Counted from the first letter of the stretch, positions 15,710 through 23,522 are shown. The stretch is DNA of 54,145 nt from Bacillus_BA songklensis (GCF_042649685.1 NZ_JBHRZT010000005.1:1-54145); one strand, 5' to 3'. A program made the numbers and translations. The notes: a model not told the origin generated them from the sequence alone.

Positions 15710-15976
15710 ATGGCTAAAACATTATCTGATATTAAGCAGTCGCTTGACTCTAATTTAGGTAGAAGGCTTAAATTAAAGGCAAACGGCGGTCGTAGAAAAA
15801 CGATCGAGCGTTGTGGGGTGCTAACAGAGACATACCCTTCTATATTTGTCGTAGAACTCGATGAGGAAAATGCATTAGAACGCGTTTCTTATAGCTATGC
15901 AGATGTTTTAACGGAAACAGTGCAGTTAACTTTTTTTGATGAGACTTCAGGGAATTTAGCAATAGGCGGGCAGTAG
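15710..15976 (+). CDS. veg: Veg protein
   Basis: Veg is a small, very strongly expressed protein; in B. subtilis it stimulates biofilm matrix genes by interfering with SinR. The 88-residue protein starts MAKTLSDIKQSLDSNLGRRL and contains ANGGRRKTIERCG, the conserved SH3-like core of DUF1021. GTGAGGTGG lies 5 nt before the ATG at 15710; the GTG at 15701 overlaps that site. Two strong promoters lie just upstream, in keeping with the known promoter strength of veg. Confidence 0.95.
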   Translation: MAKTLSDIKQSLDSNLGRRLKLKANGGRRKTIERCGVLTETYPSIFVVELDEENALERVSYSYADVLTETVQLTFFDETSGNLAIGGQ

Positions 15977-16002
15977 ACATTTGTTTGCTGCTTTTTTGTT
16001 TT
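15970..16002 (+). terminator. veg terminator overlapping its stop codon
   Basis: GCAGTAGACA and TGTTTGCTGC pair over 10 bp (two wobble pairs) with a 2-nt loop, followed by TTTTTTGTTTT. The TAG stop codon (15974-15976) lies in the 5' arm. Confidence 0.8.
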
Positions 16003-16031
16003 GTCCCGACATAGATTGTTTTTTATCTATA

Positions 16032-16038
16032 CATACTA
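16032..16038 (+). promoter_or_regulatory. sspF: SigG/SigF-type -10 for sspF
   Basis: CATACTA is a perfect SigG -10. A partial -35 (ACATA, 16009-16013) lies 18 bp upstream. SspF-type genes are forespore-expressed under SigG. Confidence 0.6.
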
Positions 16039-16074
16039 TAAATGTCGCAGTTTTGTGAAAGGAGCTGCATAAGA

Positions 16075-16260
16075 GTGGGGAGACGTAAAGGAATTATGTC
16101 ATACCGCTTAAAGGAAGAATTGGCAAAGGAATTAGGTTTTTACGACGTGGTTCAAAAAGACGGATGGGGAGCCATTCGATCGAAAGATGCAGGCAATATG
16201 GTAAAGCGGGCAATTGAAATTGCTCAAAAAAACCTAATCAATTCATCTAATCAGCTATAA
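16075..16260 (+). CDS. sspF: Small acid-soluble spore protein F
   Basis: SspF is a minor alpha/beta-type-like spore protein that binds DNA in the dormant spore. The 61-residue protein reads VGRRKGIMSYRLKEELAKEL, and later GWGAIRSKDAGNMVKRAIEI, the SASP signature. The start is GTG at 16075, with AAAGGAG 10 nt upstream; this matches the B. subtilis N-terminus, whereas a longer reading from 16042 does not. Confidence 0.93.
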   Translation: MGRRKGIMSYRLKEELAKELGFYDVVQKDGWGAIRSKDAGNMVKRAIEIAQKNLINSSNQL

Positions 16261-16306
16261 AATGGATGGCCGATCTAATCGAAAGAAGATAAAATAAAAT
16301 TGCGAC

Positions 16307-16340
16307 AGCCGAAGCGCAAGTGCTTCGGCTTCTTGAATTT
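16307..16340 (+). terminator. sspF terminator
   Basis: AGCCGAAGC and GCTTCGGCT form a perfect 9-bp stem with loop GCAAGT, then TCTTGAATTTT. The T-tract is interrupted. Confidence 0.7.
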
Positions 16341-16463
16341 TAGCAGTTAATATTAAAAGTTTTCCTTTTATCTACAGACAAATGTCGAAATAAAGGGAGG
16401 TATGTTGTATATTTTATTATAGAATAGCATTAAACTTTAGTAGGTAGAGTAGGTGACGAGTTA

Positions 16464-17333
16464 ATGAAGCTGATGGTGAAAGCGCCGGCTAAAATAAACC
16501 TTTCATTAGATGTATTACATAAGCGTTCGGATGGTTATCATGAAGTTAAAATGGTCATGACAACCATTGATTTAGCTGATCGAGTAGAATTGGCAGAAAG
16601 ATATGATCAAAAAATTGTGATTCATTCACATGATCGTTATGTACCAGATGATCATCGTAACTTGGCTTATCAAGCGGCACAGCATTTAAAAGACCGCTTT
16701 CATATAAATAAAGGAGTGACTATTTCCATTGTCAAGGCGATTCCTGTTGCAGCCGGATTGGCAGGAGGAAGCAGTGATGCCGCAGCTACGTTAAGAGGAT
16801 TAAATAAACTGTGGGGATTAAACCTTTCAATCGATGAATTGGCTTCCCTAGGCGCAGAGATTGGATCCGATGTTTCTTTTTGTGTGTACGGGGGGACAGC
16901 ATTAGCCACGGGAAGGGGAGAAATCATTGAGCAAATTGAACCCCCTCCTAATTGCTGGGTTATTTTAGCGAAACCGGAAATTGGCGTATCGACCGCAGAG
17001 GTATATAAAAATCTTGATTTATTGAACGTCCAGCATCCCAATGTCGAAGCAATGGTTCAGGCGATCAGCAATAAAGATTATGACAAAATGTGCAGCCTTG
17101 TAGGAAATGTGCTAGAAAGCGTTACCTTGCATATGCACCCGGAAGTGGCCCTTATTAAAGAACAAATGAAGCGCTTTGGGGCAGATGCAGTGTTAATGAG
17201 TGGGAGCGGCCCGACGGTGTTCGGATTGGTCCAATACGATTCACGTATGCAAAGGATCTACAACGGTTTACGGGGATTCTGTGAGAAGGTTTATGCTGTA
17301 AGGTTATTAGGAGAACGAGTAGATATTGATTGA
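16464..17333 (+). CDS. ispE: 4-diphosphocytidyl-2-C-methyl-D-erythritol kinase
   Basis: IspE phosphorylates CDP-ME in the non-mevalonate isoprenoid pathway. The 289-residue GHMP kinase has APAKINLSLDV (catalytic Lys), the ATP loop PVAAGLAGGSSDAAATLRG, the conserved Asp in GAEIGSDVSF, and the C-terminal MSGSGPTVFG motif. AGGTGACGAG precedes the ATG. A perfect Spo0A-type TGTCGAA lies at 16383-16389, but this heptamer is expected several times by chance in a window of this size. purR follows. Confidence 0.96.
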   Translation: MKLMVKAPAKINLSLDVLHKRSDGYHEVKMVMTTIDLADRVELAERYDQKIVIHSHDRYVPDDHRNLAYQAAQHLKDRFHINKGVTISIVKAIPVAAGLAGGSSDAAATLRGLNKLWGLNLSIDELASLGAEIGSDVSFCVYGGTALATGRGEIIEQIEPPPNCWVILAKPEIGVSTAEVYKNLDLLNVQHPNVEAMVQAISNKDYDKMCSLVGNVLESVTLHMHPEVALIKEQMKRFGADAVLMSGSGPTVFGLVQYDSRMQRIYNGLRGFCEKVYAVRLLGERVDID

Positions 17334-17375
17334 AACCGTATATTAATGTTATATTTACATTAAAACATTCGGTTT
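17334..17375. promoter_or_regulatory. Inverted repeat upstream of purR (possible PurR operator)
   Basis: AAACCG ... TTAATGT-N7-ACATTAA ... CGGTTT forms a nested inverted repeat between ispE and purR. The CCG and CGG halves sit in contexts resembling PurBoxes (AWWWCCGAACWWT and its complement) with several mismatches and a spacing 2-3 nt longer than usual. It could equally be a hairpin terminating ispE. Confidence 0.35.
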
Positions 17376-17388
17376 TTAGGAGGTTACC

Positions 17389-18210
17389 ATGAAGTTTCGG
17401 CGAAGCGGACGATTAATTGATATGACACACTACTTTCTTCAAAACCCTCAACGTCTCATTCCATTAACATATTTTGCTGATAAATATAACTCCGCTAAAT
17501 CCTCTATTAGTGAAGATATGGCAATTATTAAACACACGTTTGAACAACAAGGTGTGGGAACTCTGTTGACCTTGCCAGGTGCAGCAGGAGGCGTTAAATT
17601 TATCCCGAAAGCTTCAGTAGAAGAAGCTAAGGGCTTTATTGATGAACTTTGTGGGATGATGGCAAGTCCTGAGCGTCTTCTTCCAGGCGGTTATTTATAT
17701 TTAACAGATATTTTAGGAAATCCAAGAGTAGTCAACAAAATTGGCCGGTTGTTTGCTTCTGTATATGCTGAACGTAAGATTGATGTAGTCATGACGGTAG
17801 CAACAAAAGGAATCCCATTAGCTTATGCAGTAGCACAGTTTTTAGATGTACCCGTCGTGATTGTGCGTAAAGACAGCAAAGTAACAGAGGGATCGACGGT
17901 GAGTATTAATTACGTGTCAGGTTCTTCTAAGCGAATTCAAACGATGTTGTTAGCGAAAAGAAGTTTGGAGACAGGCTCTAATGTCTTAATTATCGATGAT
18001 TTTATGAAAGCCGGAGGAACCGTAAATGGAATGATTAGTTTGCTGGAAGAATTCCAAGCTAAAGTAGCGGGAATCGGCGTGTTGGTGGAATCGGAGGACA
18101 TAGAAGAACGGTTAGTAGATGAGTACATTTCCCTTGTAAAATTGACAGATGTGAATGTTAAAGAAAAACAAATTAACGTTAAAGAAGGGAATTACTTTGC
18201 ACATTTGTAA
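17389..18210 (+). CDS. purR: Purine operon repressor PurR
   Basis: Bacillus-type PurR represses purine genes; PRPP binding releases it from DNA. The 273-residue protein has an N-terminal winged helix (MKFRRSGRLIDMTHYFLQNP, then SAKSSISEDMAI) and a PRTase-like domain with the PRPP motif VLIIDDFMKAGGT at about residue 200. It ends slightly earlier than B. subtilis PurR (285). TTAGGAGG precedes the ATG. Confidence 0.96.
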   Translation: MKFRRSGRLIDMTHYFLQNPQRLIPLTYFADKYNSAKSSISEDMAIIKHTFEQQGVGTLLTLPGAAGGVKFIPKASVEEAKGFIDELCGMMASPERLLPGGYLYLTDILGNPRVVNKIGRLFASVYAERKIDVVMTVATKGIPLAYAVAQFLDVPVVIVRKDSKVTEGSTVSINYVSGSSKRIQTMLLAKRSLETGSNVLIIDDFMKAGGTVNGMISLLEEFQAKVAGIGVLVESEDIEERLVDEYISLVKLTDVNVKEKQINVKEGNYFAHL

Positions 18211-18259
18211 AGTATGTGATACAAAAAGGATATAATTGTCTAAACAGGGGGCCAAAAAT

Positions 18260-18634
18260 ATGAAACAAGTTCAAACGAAAGCAGCACCACAAGCTATCGG
18301 ACCATACTCACAAGGAATTATTGTGAACAACATGTTTTACAGTTCAGGACAAATTCCTTTAAGACCGGATGGAACGTTGGTTGAAGGCGGTATCGAAGAA
18401 CAAACAGAACAGGTGTTCGAGAATCTGAAGGCTGTTTTGGAAGCAGCAGGAGCTTCTCTTTCCACAGTCGTAAAAGCAACGGTATTCATTAAAGATATGA
18501 ATGACTTTGCTCAATTAAATGAAGTATATGCCCAATATTTTGCTGATCACAAGCCGGCACGTTCATGCGTGGAGGTAGCTAGGCTTCCGAAAGACGTACT
18601 AGTTGAAATTGAAGTCGTAGCACTAGTGAAATAA
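18260..18634 (+). CDS. ridA: RidA-family enamine/imine deaminase (YabJ)
   Basis: RidA proteins hydrolyse reactive enamine/imine intermediates such as 2-aminoacrylate; in B. subtilis YabJ lies beside PurR and affects purine regulation. The 124-residue protein has the signature AIGPYSQGI, YSSGQIPL, the catalytic-site Arg in ARSCVEVARLPKD and the final glutamate in LVEIEVVAL. The ATG at 18260 with CAGGGGG upstream fits the family; a longer reading from 18236 does not. Confidence 0.95.
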   Translation: MKQVQTKAAPQAIGPYSQGIIVNNMFYSSGQIPLRPDGTLVEGGIEEQTEQVFENLKAVLEAAGASLSTVVKATVFIKDMNDFAQLNEVYAQYFADHKPARSCVEVARLPKDVLVEIEVVALVK

Positions 18635-18717
18635 TTATTTATCGTATTAGCTATGTAAAAGTCTAGTATCGGTTTTAGGTTTTCTTTCGGCTTTTGTACG
18701 AATGAGCACAAAATATT

Positions 18718-18782
18718 GAAAATCGAAATTGTTTTTCGAAAGATCATCATATCAAAAGACATGAAAGTTCATTTCGATTTTC
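18718..18782. repeat. 12-bp inverted repeat in the yabJ-spoVG gap
   Basis: GAAAATCGAAAT (18718-18729) and ATTTCGATTTTC (18771-18782) are perfect inverted arms with a 41-nt loop. A small hairpin TCGAAA/TTTCGA overlaps the left arm. The function is unknown. Confidence 0.5.
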
Positions 18783-18813
18783 TTTTATGTTTCTTTCCTA
18801 AAATAAGCTAGGG

Positions 18814-18841
18814 AGTCTGCTAGAAAAGGCAGGCTTTTTTT
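18814..18841 (+). terminator. yabJ terminator
   Basis: AGTCTGC and GCAGGCT form a 7-bp stem (one G-U) with loop TAGAAAAG, followed by six or more T. Confidence 0.85.
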
Positions 18842-18899
18842 GACGTTTTCTCAGTTGATAACTAAATTTTAAAAATAATATAAAAAATTTTTTAGAATT

Positions 18900-18926
18900 G
18901 AAGGAAAATAAAAAAAACTGTGGAAT
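18900..18926 (+). promoter_or_regulatory. spoVG: spoVG SigH-type promoter
   Basis: GAAGGAAAA (18900-18908) resembles the SigH -35 RWAGGAWWT, and GGAAT (18922-18926) the -10, with 13 bp between them. The upstream 60 bp is extremely AT-rich, like the AbrB-bound region of B. subtilis spoVG. Confidence 0.65.
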
Positions 18927-18966
18927 TAATTATTAAAGCTTGATTTAGGAAAAGGTGGTGAACATA

Positions 18967-19257
18967 ATGGAAGTAACTGACGTAAGATTACGCCGCGTAA
19001 ATACCGATGGACGTATGAGAGCGATTGCATCAATTACGTTAGATAATGAATTTGTCGTTCATGATATTCGTGTAATCGATGGCAATAATGGCTTATTCGT
19101 AGCAATGCCTAGTAAACGTACGCCAGACGGTGAATTCCGCGATATCGCTCATCCAATTAACTCTAATACTCGCGGAAAAATTCAAGATGCTGTTTTATCT
19201 GAATATCACCGATTAGGTGAACTGGAAGTTGAATTTGAAGAAGCGGGTGCTTCATAA
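18967..19257 (+). CDS. spoVG: SpoVG regulator
   Basis: SpoVG is a small conserved nucleic-acid-binding protein; in Bacillus it affects asymmetric septation and cortex formation. The 96-residue protein is nearly identical to the B. subtilis protein over MEVTDVRLRRVNTDGRMRA, FVVHDIRVIDG and AMPSKRTPDGEFRDI, and ends EFEEAGAS. The ATG at 18967 follows AAAGGTGGTG; the GTG at 18955 lies within that site. It has its own SigH-type promoter and a terminator. Confidence 0.97.
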   Translation: MEVTDVRLRRVNTDGRMRAIASITLDNEFVVHDIRVIDGNNGLFVAMPSKRTPDGEFRDIAHPINSNTRGKIQDAVLSEYHRLGELEVEFEEAGAS

Positions 19258-19265
19258 AATATGTC

Positions 19266-19298
19266 AAAAGCCTATTGTTAACAATAGGCTTTTCTTTT
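19266..19298 (+). terminator. spoVG terminator
   Basis: AAAAGCCTATTGTT and AACAATAGGCTTTT form a 14-bp perfect palindrome, followed by CTTTT. Confidence 0.9.
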
Positions 19299-19430
19299 GT
19301 TTTTCTTTTCCTTTTCCCCCATTTTTCTTCAAAGTACTGACAAAAATATGTACTTTTTCTTCATTCCTTGAAATACCCGTCTATTTAGGATATATTCTTA
19401 ATGGATAAAAAGGTAAATTGGAGGCCGGTT

Positions 19431-20810
19431 ATGACAAATAGATATGCAGTCATATTGGCAGCTGGACAAGGAACACGCATGAAGTCATCTTTATATAAAG
19501 TGTTACATCCTGTCTGTGGCAAGCCAATGGTTCAGCATGTCATTGATCAATTATCAGAATTACAATTAACAAAGATGATTACGATTGTTGGTCATGGTGC
19601 TGAAAAAGTTCGAGCACATGTTGGTGATAAAAGTTTATTTGCCCTGCAAGAAGAACAACTTGGGACAGCTCATGCTGTTATGCAAGCAAAAGATTTACTT
19701 GCTGATGCAGAAGGAACAACGATTGTTATATGTGGAGACACACCTTTAATTACTGCGGAAACAATCGATGCTTTGCTTCAACATCATGAACATACAAAAG
19801 CTAAGGCAACCATCTTAACTGCCTATGCAGAAGATCCGACAGGTTACGGACGAATCATTCGTAACGAAGATGGATTAGTAGAGAAAATCGTGGAACATAA
19901 AGATGCCACAGAGGAAGAGAGAACGGTTAAAGAAATTAATACAGGAACATATTGCTTTGACAATAAAGCATTGTTTGATTCCTTATCGAAAGTATCCAAT
20001 GATAATGTTCAAGGAGAGTATTACTTACCGGACGTGGTTGAAATTTTAAAACAAGCTGGTGAAGTGGTTTCTGCTTATCAGACGCATCATTTTGAGGAAA
20101 CATTAGGTGTAAATGACCGATATGCATTATCACAGGCTGAAGAAATCATGAAAAAGCGCATTAACAAAAAACATATGTTAAATGGTGTTACCATTATTGA
20201 TCCATCGAACACATATATTTCTGCGGATGCGCAAATCGGCCGTGATACTGTTATCTATCCTGGAACTATGATTCAAGGTGCGAGCACAATCGGAGAACGT
20301 TGTGAGATTGGACCGAATACAGAAATCAAAGATTGCCAAATTGGAAACGATACAGCCCTTCGACATTCTGTAGCTCATGATAGTGAAATCGGCCATGAAG
20401 TCAAAATTGGTCCTTTTGCTCATATACGTCCTCAATCCCAAATTGCAGATGAGGTCCGTATCGGCAACTTTGTAGAAATCAAGAAAACATCATTTGGCAA
20501 GGGAAGCAAGGCCTCTCATCTAAGTTATATCGGTGATGCTGAAGTGGGTGAAAATGTAAACTTAGGCTGCGGTTCAATAACTGTTAACTATGATGGGAAA
20601 AATAAATTCTTGACCAAGATAGAAGATGGAGCTTTTATTGGATGCAACTCTAACTTAATTGCTCCTGTAAGGGTAGGAAAAGGAGCTTATGTAGCAGCCG
20701 GCTCAACAATTACAGACGATGTGCCTGGAAATGCATTATCGATTGCGCGTGCACGTCAGGTAAACAAAGAAGACTACGCAGAAAAAATGGATGTTCATAA
20801 AAAATCCTAA
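19431..20810 (+). CDS. glmU: Bifunctional UDP-GlcNAc pyrophosphorylase / GlcN-1-P acetyltransferase
   Basis: GlmU makes UDP-GlcNAc for peptidoglycan and teichoic acids: the C-terminal domain acetylates GlcN-1-P and the N-terminal domain adds UMP. The 459-residue protein has the uridyltransferase motif ILAAGQGTRMKS, and GDTPLITAETI and EYYLPDV. A left-handed beta-helix from about residue 250 carries the hexapeptide repeats and VNYDGKNKF. GGAGG lies 8 nt before the ATG at 19431. It pairs with prs as in B. subtilis (gcaD-prs). Confidence 0.97.
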   Translation: MTNRYAVILAAGQGTRMKSSLYKVLHPVCGKPMVQHVIDQLSELQLTKMITIVGHGAEKVRAHVGDKSLFALQEEQLGTAHAVMQAKDLLADAEGTTIVICGDTPLITAETIDALLQHHEHTKAKATILTAYAEDPTGYGRIIRNEDGLVEKIVEHKDATEEERTVKEINTGTYCFDNKALFDSLSKVSNDNVQGEYYLPDVVEILKQAGEVVSAYQTHHFEETLGVNDRYALSQAEEIMKKRINKKHMLNGVTIIDPSNTYISADAQIGRDTVIYPGTMIQGASTIGERCEIGPNTEIKDCQIGNDTALRHSVAHDSEIGHEVKIGPFAHIRPQSQIADEVRIGNFVEIKKTSFGKGSKASHLSYIGDAEVGENVNLGCGSITVNYDGKNKFLTKIEDGAFIGCNSNLIAPVRVGKGAYVAAGSTITDDVPGNALSIARARQVNKEDYAEKMDVHKKS

Positions 20811-20829
20811 TGGAGGGGCTTATACTAAA

Positions 20830-21783
20830 ATGTCAAAACAATATGGTGACGATAATTTAAAAGTATTTTCGTTAAATTCAAACGCTGGATTAGCTGAAGA
20901 GATTGCAAAAGTGATCGGCGTAGAACTTGGACAATGCTCAGTTACACGTTTTAGCGATGGAGAAATTCAAATTAATATTGAAGAAAGTATTCGCGGCTGC
21001 GATGTATTCGTTATCCAATCGACAAGTGCACCCGTTAACGAACACATTATGGAATTACTCATCATGATTGACGCCTTAAAGCGTGCTTCTGCTAAGACAA
21101 TTAGCATTGTTATGCCTTACTATGGTTATGCTCGCCAGGATCGCAAAGCGCGTGCGCGCGAGCCGATCACAGCTAAATTAGTAGCGAACTTATTAGAAAC
21201 AGCAGGTGCAACGCGTGTGATTACATTAGACTTGCATGCACCGCAAATTCAAGGTTTCTTTGATATCCCAATTGACCACTTGGTAGGGGTTCCGATTTTA
21301 GGAGAATACTTTAAGAGTAAAAACCTTGAAGATATTGTTGTGGTATCCCCAGACCATGGTGGGGTAACACGTGCAAGAAAATTAGCTGAGCGTTTAAAAG
21401 CTCCAATCGCCATCATTGATAAACGCCGCCCGCGTCCGAATGTAGCGGAGGTTATGAACATCGTTGGTAACATTGAAGGCAGAACAGCCATCTTAATCGA
21501 TGATATGATTGATACAGCAGGAACAATTACTCTTGCTGCCAATGCCCTTGTAGAAAACGGTGCAACAGATGTATATGCTTGCTGTACACATCCGGTGTTA
21601 TCTGGCCCAGCTATCGAGCGTATTCAAAATTCTAAAATTAAAGAATTGGTTGTAACAAACTCCATTAATTTACCGGAAGAAAAGAAAATTGAGAAATTGA
21701 CTCAATTATCAGTAGCGCCGTTAATCGGGGAAGCGATCATCCGGGTTCATGAAGATTTATCAGTAAGTACGTTGTTCGATTAA
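20830..21783 (+). CDS. prs: Ribose-phosphate pyrophosphokinase
   Basis: Prs makes PRPP from ribose 5-phosphate and ATP for nucleotide, His and Trp synthesis. The 317-residue class I enzyme has DGEIQINIEESIRG, the flexible loop YYGYARQDRKARAREPI, DLHAPQIQGFF, and the PRPP loop DDMIDTAGT. The ATG at 20830 matches the known N-terminus (MSKQYG) with GGAGGGG 11 nt upstream; a reading from 20791 overlaps glmU and is not supported. Confidence 0.97.
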   Translation: MSKQYGDDNLKVFSLNSNAGLAEEIAKVIGVELGQCSVTRFSDGEIQINIEESIRGCDVFVIQSTSAPVNEHIMELLIMIDALKRASAKTISIVMPYYGYARQDRKARAREPITAKLVANLLETAGATRVITLDLHAPQIQGFFDIPIDHLVGVPILGEYFKSKNLEDIVVVSPDHGGVTRARKLAERLKAPIAIIDKRRPRPNVAEVMNIVGNIEGRTAILIDDMIDTAGTITLAANALVENGATDVYACCTHPVLSGPAIERIQNSKIKELVVTNSINLPEEKKIEKLTQLSVAPLIGEAIIRVHEDLSVSTLFD

Positions 21784-21793
21784 TAAAGAGAGA

Positions 21794-21825
21794 AAGAGGC
21801 ACCGCCCATAGGCAGTGTCTCTTTT
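21794..21825 (+). terminator. prs terminator
   Basis: AAGAGGCACCGCC and GGCAGTGTCTCTT form a 13-bp stem with one mismatch, loop CATA, then TTTG. Confidence 0.8.
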
Positions 21826-21841
21826 GTGTCTTAAGTTCCAT

Positions 21842-21866
21842 GTTTAACAAGAAGAGAATTGGGGAA
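21842..21866 (+). promoter_or_regulatory. ctc: SigB-like promoter for ctc
   Basis: GTTTAA (21842-21847), 13 bp, then GGGGAA (21861-21866) resembles the SigB pattern GTTTAA-N13-GGGTAT, with two mismatches in the -10. B. subtilis ctc is a classical SigB target. Confidence 0.55.
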
Positions 21867-21908
21867 CGTTTATATTAGACAATTATTAGGCATGGAAGGT
21901 GAAATAGA

Positions 21909-22544
21909 TTGAGTACATTATTAAAAGCAACTGAACGCAAGGATTTAAAACATTCAACGACTACGAGGCTGAGGAAACAAGGAAACTTCCCGGCAGTGGT
22001 ATACGGAAATAAAGTGGAATCAAAACCTATCTCTATTAATAGTGCAGATTTTATTAAGGCGATCAGAGAATCAGGACGAAATGGTGTTTTGACATTAACG
22101 GTCGATAACGATAAATTCTCCGTAATGCTTCACGATATTCAAACCGATCCATTAAAGAGAGAAGTACTTCACGCGGACTTCCAGGTGGTAGATATGTCTA
22201 AAGAAGTCGAAGTGGACGTAAATATCGTCTTAACGGGTGATGCACCTGGCGTGAAGGAGGGTGGAGTCATGCAGCAGGCCATCCACCAAGTATCGGTTCG
22301 TGCCCTTCCGCAAGACATCCCCTCTTCTATTGAAATCGACGTATCCAACTTGCAAATCGGTGACACGGTTACGGTGGAAAACATCGATACAAACGGCAAG
22401 TACGAACTTAACCATGAGCCGAGTGAAACGATTGCTTCTATTCTCCCTCCTAAACAAGAGGAGGACATTGACAGCGGGGAGCAGCAAGATGAGCTAGATG
22501 AGGCGGAAAAAACGGAGAATACAGAAGAAAAAAGTGAAGAGTAA
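21909..22544 (+). CDS. ctc: Ribosomal protein L25/general stress protein Ctc
   Basis: Ctc is the long (CTC-type) bL25 protein, which binds 5S rRNA and is needed at high temperature in B. subtilis. The 211-residue protein has the N-terminal L25 fold (GNFPAVVYGNK, LHDIQTDPLKREVLHADFQ) and the second beta-domain, with an acidic tail from about 185. The start is TTG with AAGGTGA upstream. It lies in the conserved prs-ctc-pth order. Confidence 0.94.
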   Translation: MSTLLKATERKDLKHSTTTRLRKQGNFPAVVYGNKVESKPISINSADFIKAIRESGRNGVLTLTVDNDKFSVMLHDIQTDPLKREVLHADFQVVDMSKEVEVDVNIVLTGDAPGVKEGGVMQQAIHQVSVRALPQDIPSSIEIDVSNLQIGDTVTVENIDTNGKYELNHEPSETIASILPPKQEEDIDSGEQQDELDEAEKTENTEEKSEE

Positions 22545-22547
22545 ATG

Positions 22548-22579
22548 AAAAGACGTGACCATAAAAGGTTACGTCTTTT
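22548..22579 (+). terminator. ctc terminator
   Basis: AAAAGACGTGACC and GGTTACGTCTTTT form a 13-bp stem with loop ATAAAA. Confidence 0.85.
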
Positions 22580-22636
22580 CGTATGAATTGATTATAATAA
22601 AGATAATGCGAGTATTTTGGAAAGGAGTACACTTAT

Positions 22637-23197
22637 TTGAAACTGATTGTAGGATTAGGCAACCCAGGGAGAGATTATGAATATACAAGACATAACATCG
22701 GGTTTATGATTATTGATGAATTGGCCGATCGTTTTAATATTCGATTGGATAAAATGAAATTTAATGGCTTATATGGGCAAGGAATAGTAAAAGGTGAAAA
22801 AGTCATATTATTAAAGCCGTTAACATATATGAATTTATCAGGAGAATCAATTCGCCCGTTAATGGATTATTATAATATCGAAATAGAGGATTTTTTGGTT
22901 ATTTATGATGACCTTGACTTGCCTCAAGGCAAAATCCGGCTTCGAACAAAAGGAAGTCCCGGGGGACACAATGGAATTAAATCCATTCAGCATCATTTGA
23001 AGACGCAAGAATTTAAGCGAATTCGGGTTGGCATCGACCGGCCTCAAAATGGGATGAAAGTAACGGATTATGTACTTGGAAGATTTACAAACGAAGAAAT
23101 GGTATTATTAAAAGAGGCCATCCATAAATCTGTTCTAGCAAGCGAAGAATGGATAAATCGTTCATTTTTGGAAGTGATGAATCTGTATAATGGTTAA
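22637..23197 (+). CDS. pth: Peptidyl-tRNA hydrolase
   Basis: Pth frees tRNA from peptidyl-tRNAs that drop off ribosomes. The B. subtilis gene was first named spoVC from a conditional sporulation mutation. The 186-residue protein has VGLGNPGRDYEYTRHNIGF (catalytic His), LLKPLTYMNLSG, YDDLDLPQGKIR (catalytic Asp) and SPGGHNGIKSI. The start is TTG with AAAGGAG 9 nt upstream. Confidence 0.97.
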   Translation: MKLIVGLGNPGRDYEYTRHNIGFMIIDELADRFNIRLDKMKFNGLYGQGIVKGEKVILLKPLTYMNLSGESIRPLMDYYNIEIEDFLVIYDDLDLPQGKIRLRTKGSPGGHNGIKSIQHHLKTQEFKRIRVGIDRPQNGMKVTDYVLGRFTNEEMVLLKEAIHKSVLASEEWINRSFLEVMNLYNG

Positions 23198-23201
23198 GTG
23201 A

Positions 23202-23232
23202 TGAATAAACCGCCTCCTAAATGTCCATAATA
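23202..23232 (+). promoter_or_regulatory. fin: SigF/SigG-type promoter for fin
   Basis: TGAATA (23202-23207), 18 bp, then CATAATA (23226-23232) fits the forespore SigF/SigG pattern. B. subtilis fin is turned on in the forespore. Confidence 0.6.
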
Positions 23233-23258
23233 GCAGTAAAACAATTGGGAGGATATCT

Positions 23259-23489
23259 ATGTCTATCCATTACTTTTGCAGGCATTGCGGCTGTAAGGTG
23301 GGAGCGATCGATCAAACAACGCTTGACAGTAAACAACTTGGTTTTGATCATTTAACCTCACAAGAAAGAAAAGAATTCATTCACTATCATGCAAACGGTG
23401 ACATGTCCATCAAAACGATTTGTGAGGATTGTCATGAAGCATTAGATAGAAATCCAGATTATCATCAGTTTGAAACATTTATACAGTAA
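23259..23489 (+). CDS. fin: Anti-sigma-F factor Fin (YabK)
   Basis: Fin binds SigF in the forespore and promotes the switch from SigF to SigG. The 76-residue protein has two zinc-type pairs, CRHCGCKVG near the N-terminus and CEDCHEALDRNP near the C-terminus, and the conserved LGFDHLTSQER segment. GGGAGG lies just upstream of the ATG. It keeps its place between pth and mfd. Confidence 0.95.
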   Translation: MSIHYFCRHCGCKVGAIDQTTLDSKQLGFDHLTSQERKEFIHYHANGDMSIKTICEDCHEALDRNPDYHQFETFIQ

Positions 23490-23494
23490 ATATA

Positions 23495-23522
23495 GCTTTG
23501 GTGTAAAACCCAAAGCATTTTT
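23495..23522 (+). terminator. fin terminator
   Basis: GCTTTGG and CCAAAGC form a 7-bp perfect stem with loop TGTAAAAC, then ATTTTT. Confidence 0.8.

Noticed and set aside
16383..16389. Single perfect Spo0A heptamer upstream of ispE
   Set aside because: A lone TGTCGAA is expected about six or seven times on both strands in 54 kb, and ispE has no reason to be under Spo0A control.
23229..23238. AGCAGTAAAAC near fin as a fifth copy of the intergenic repeat
   Set aside because: Only the short word matches; neither the TTTATCCC start nor the GTGAAGTTTCAC end is present.
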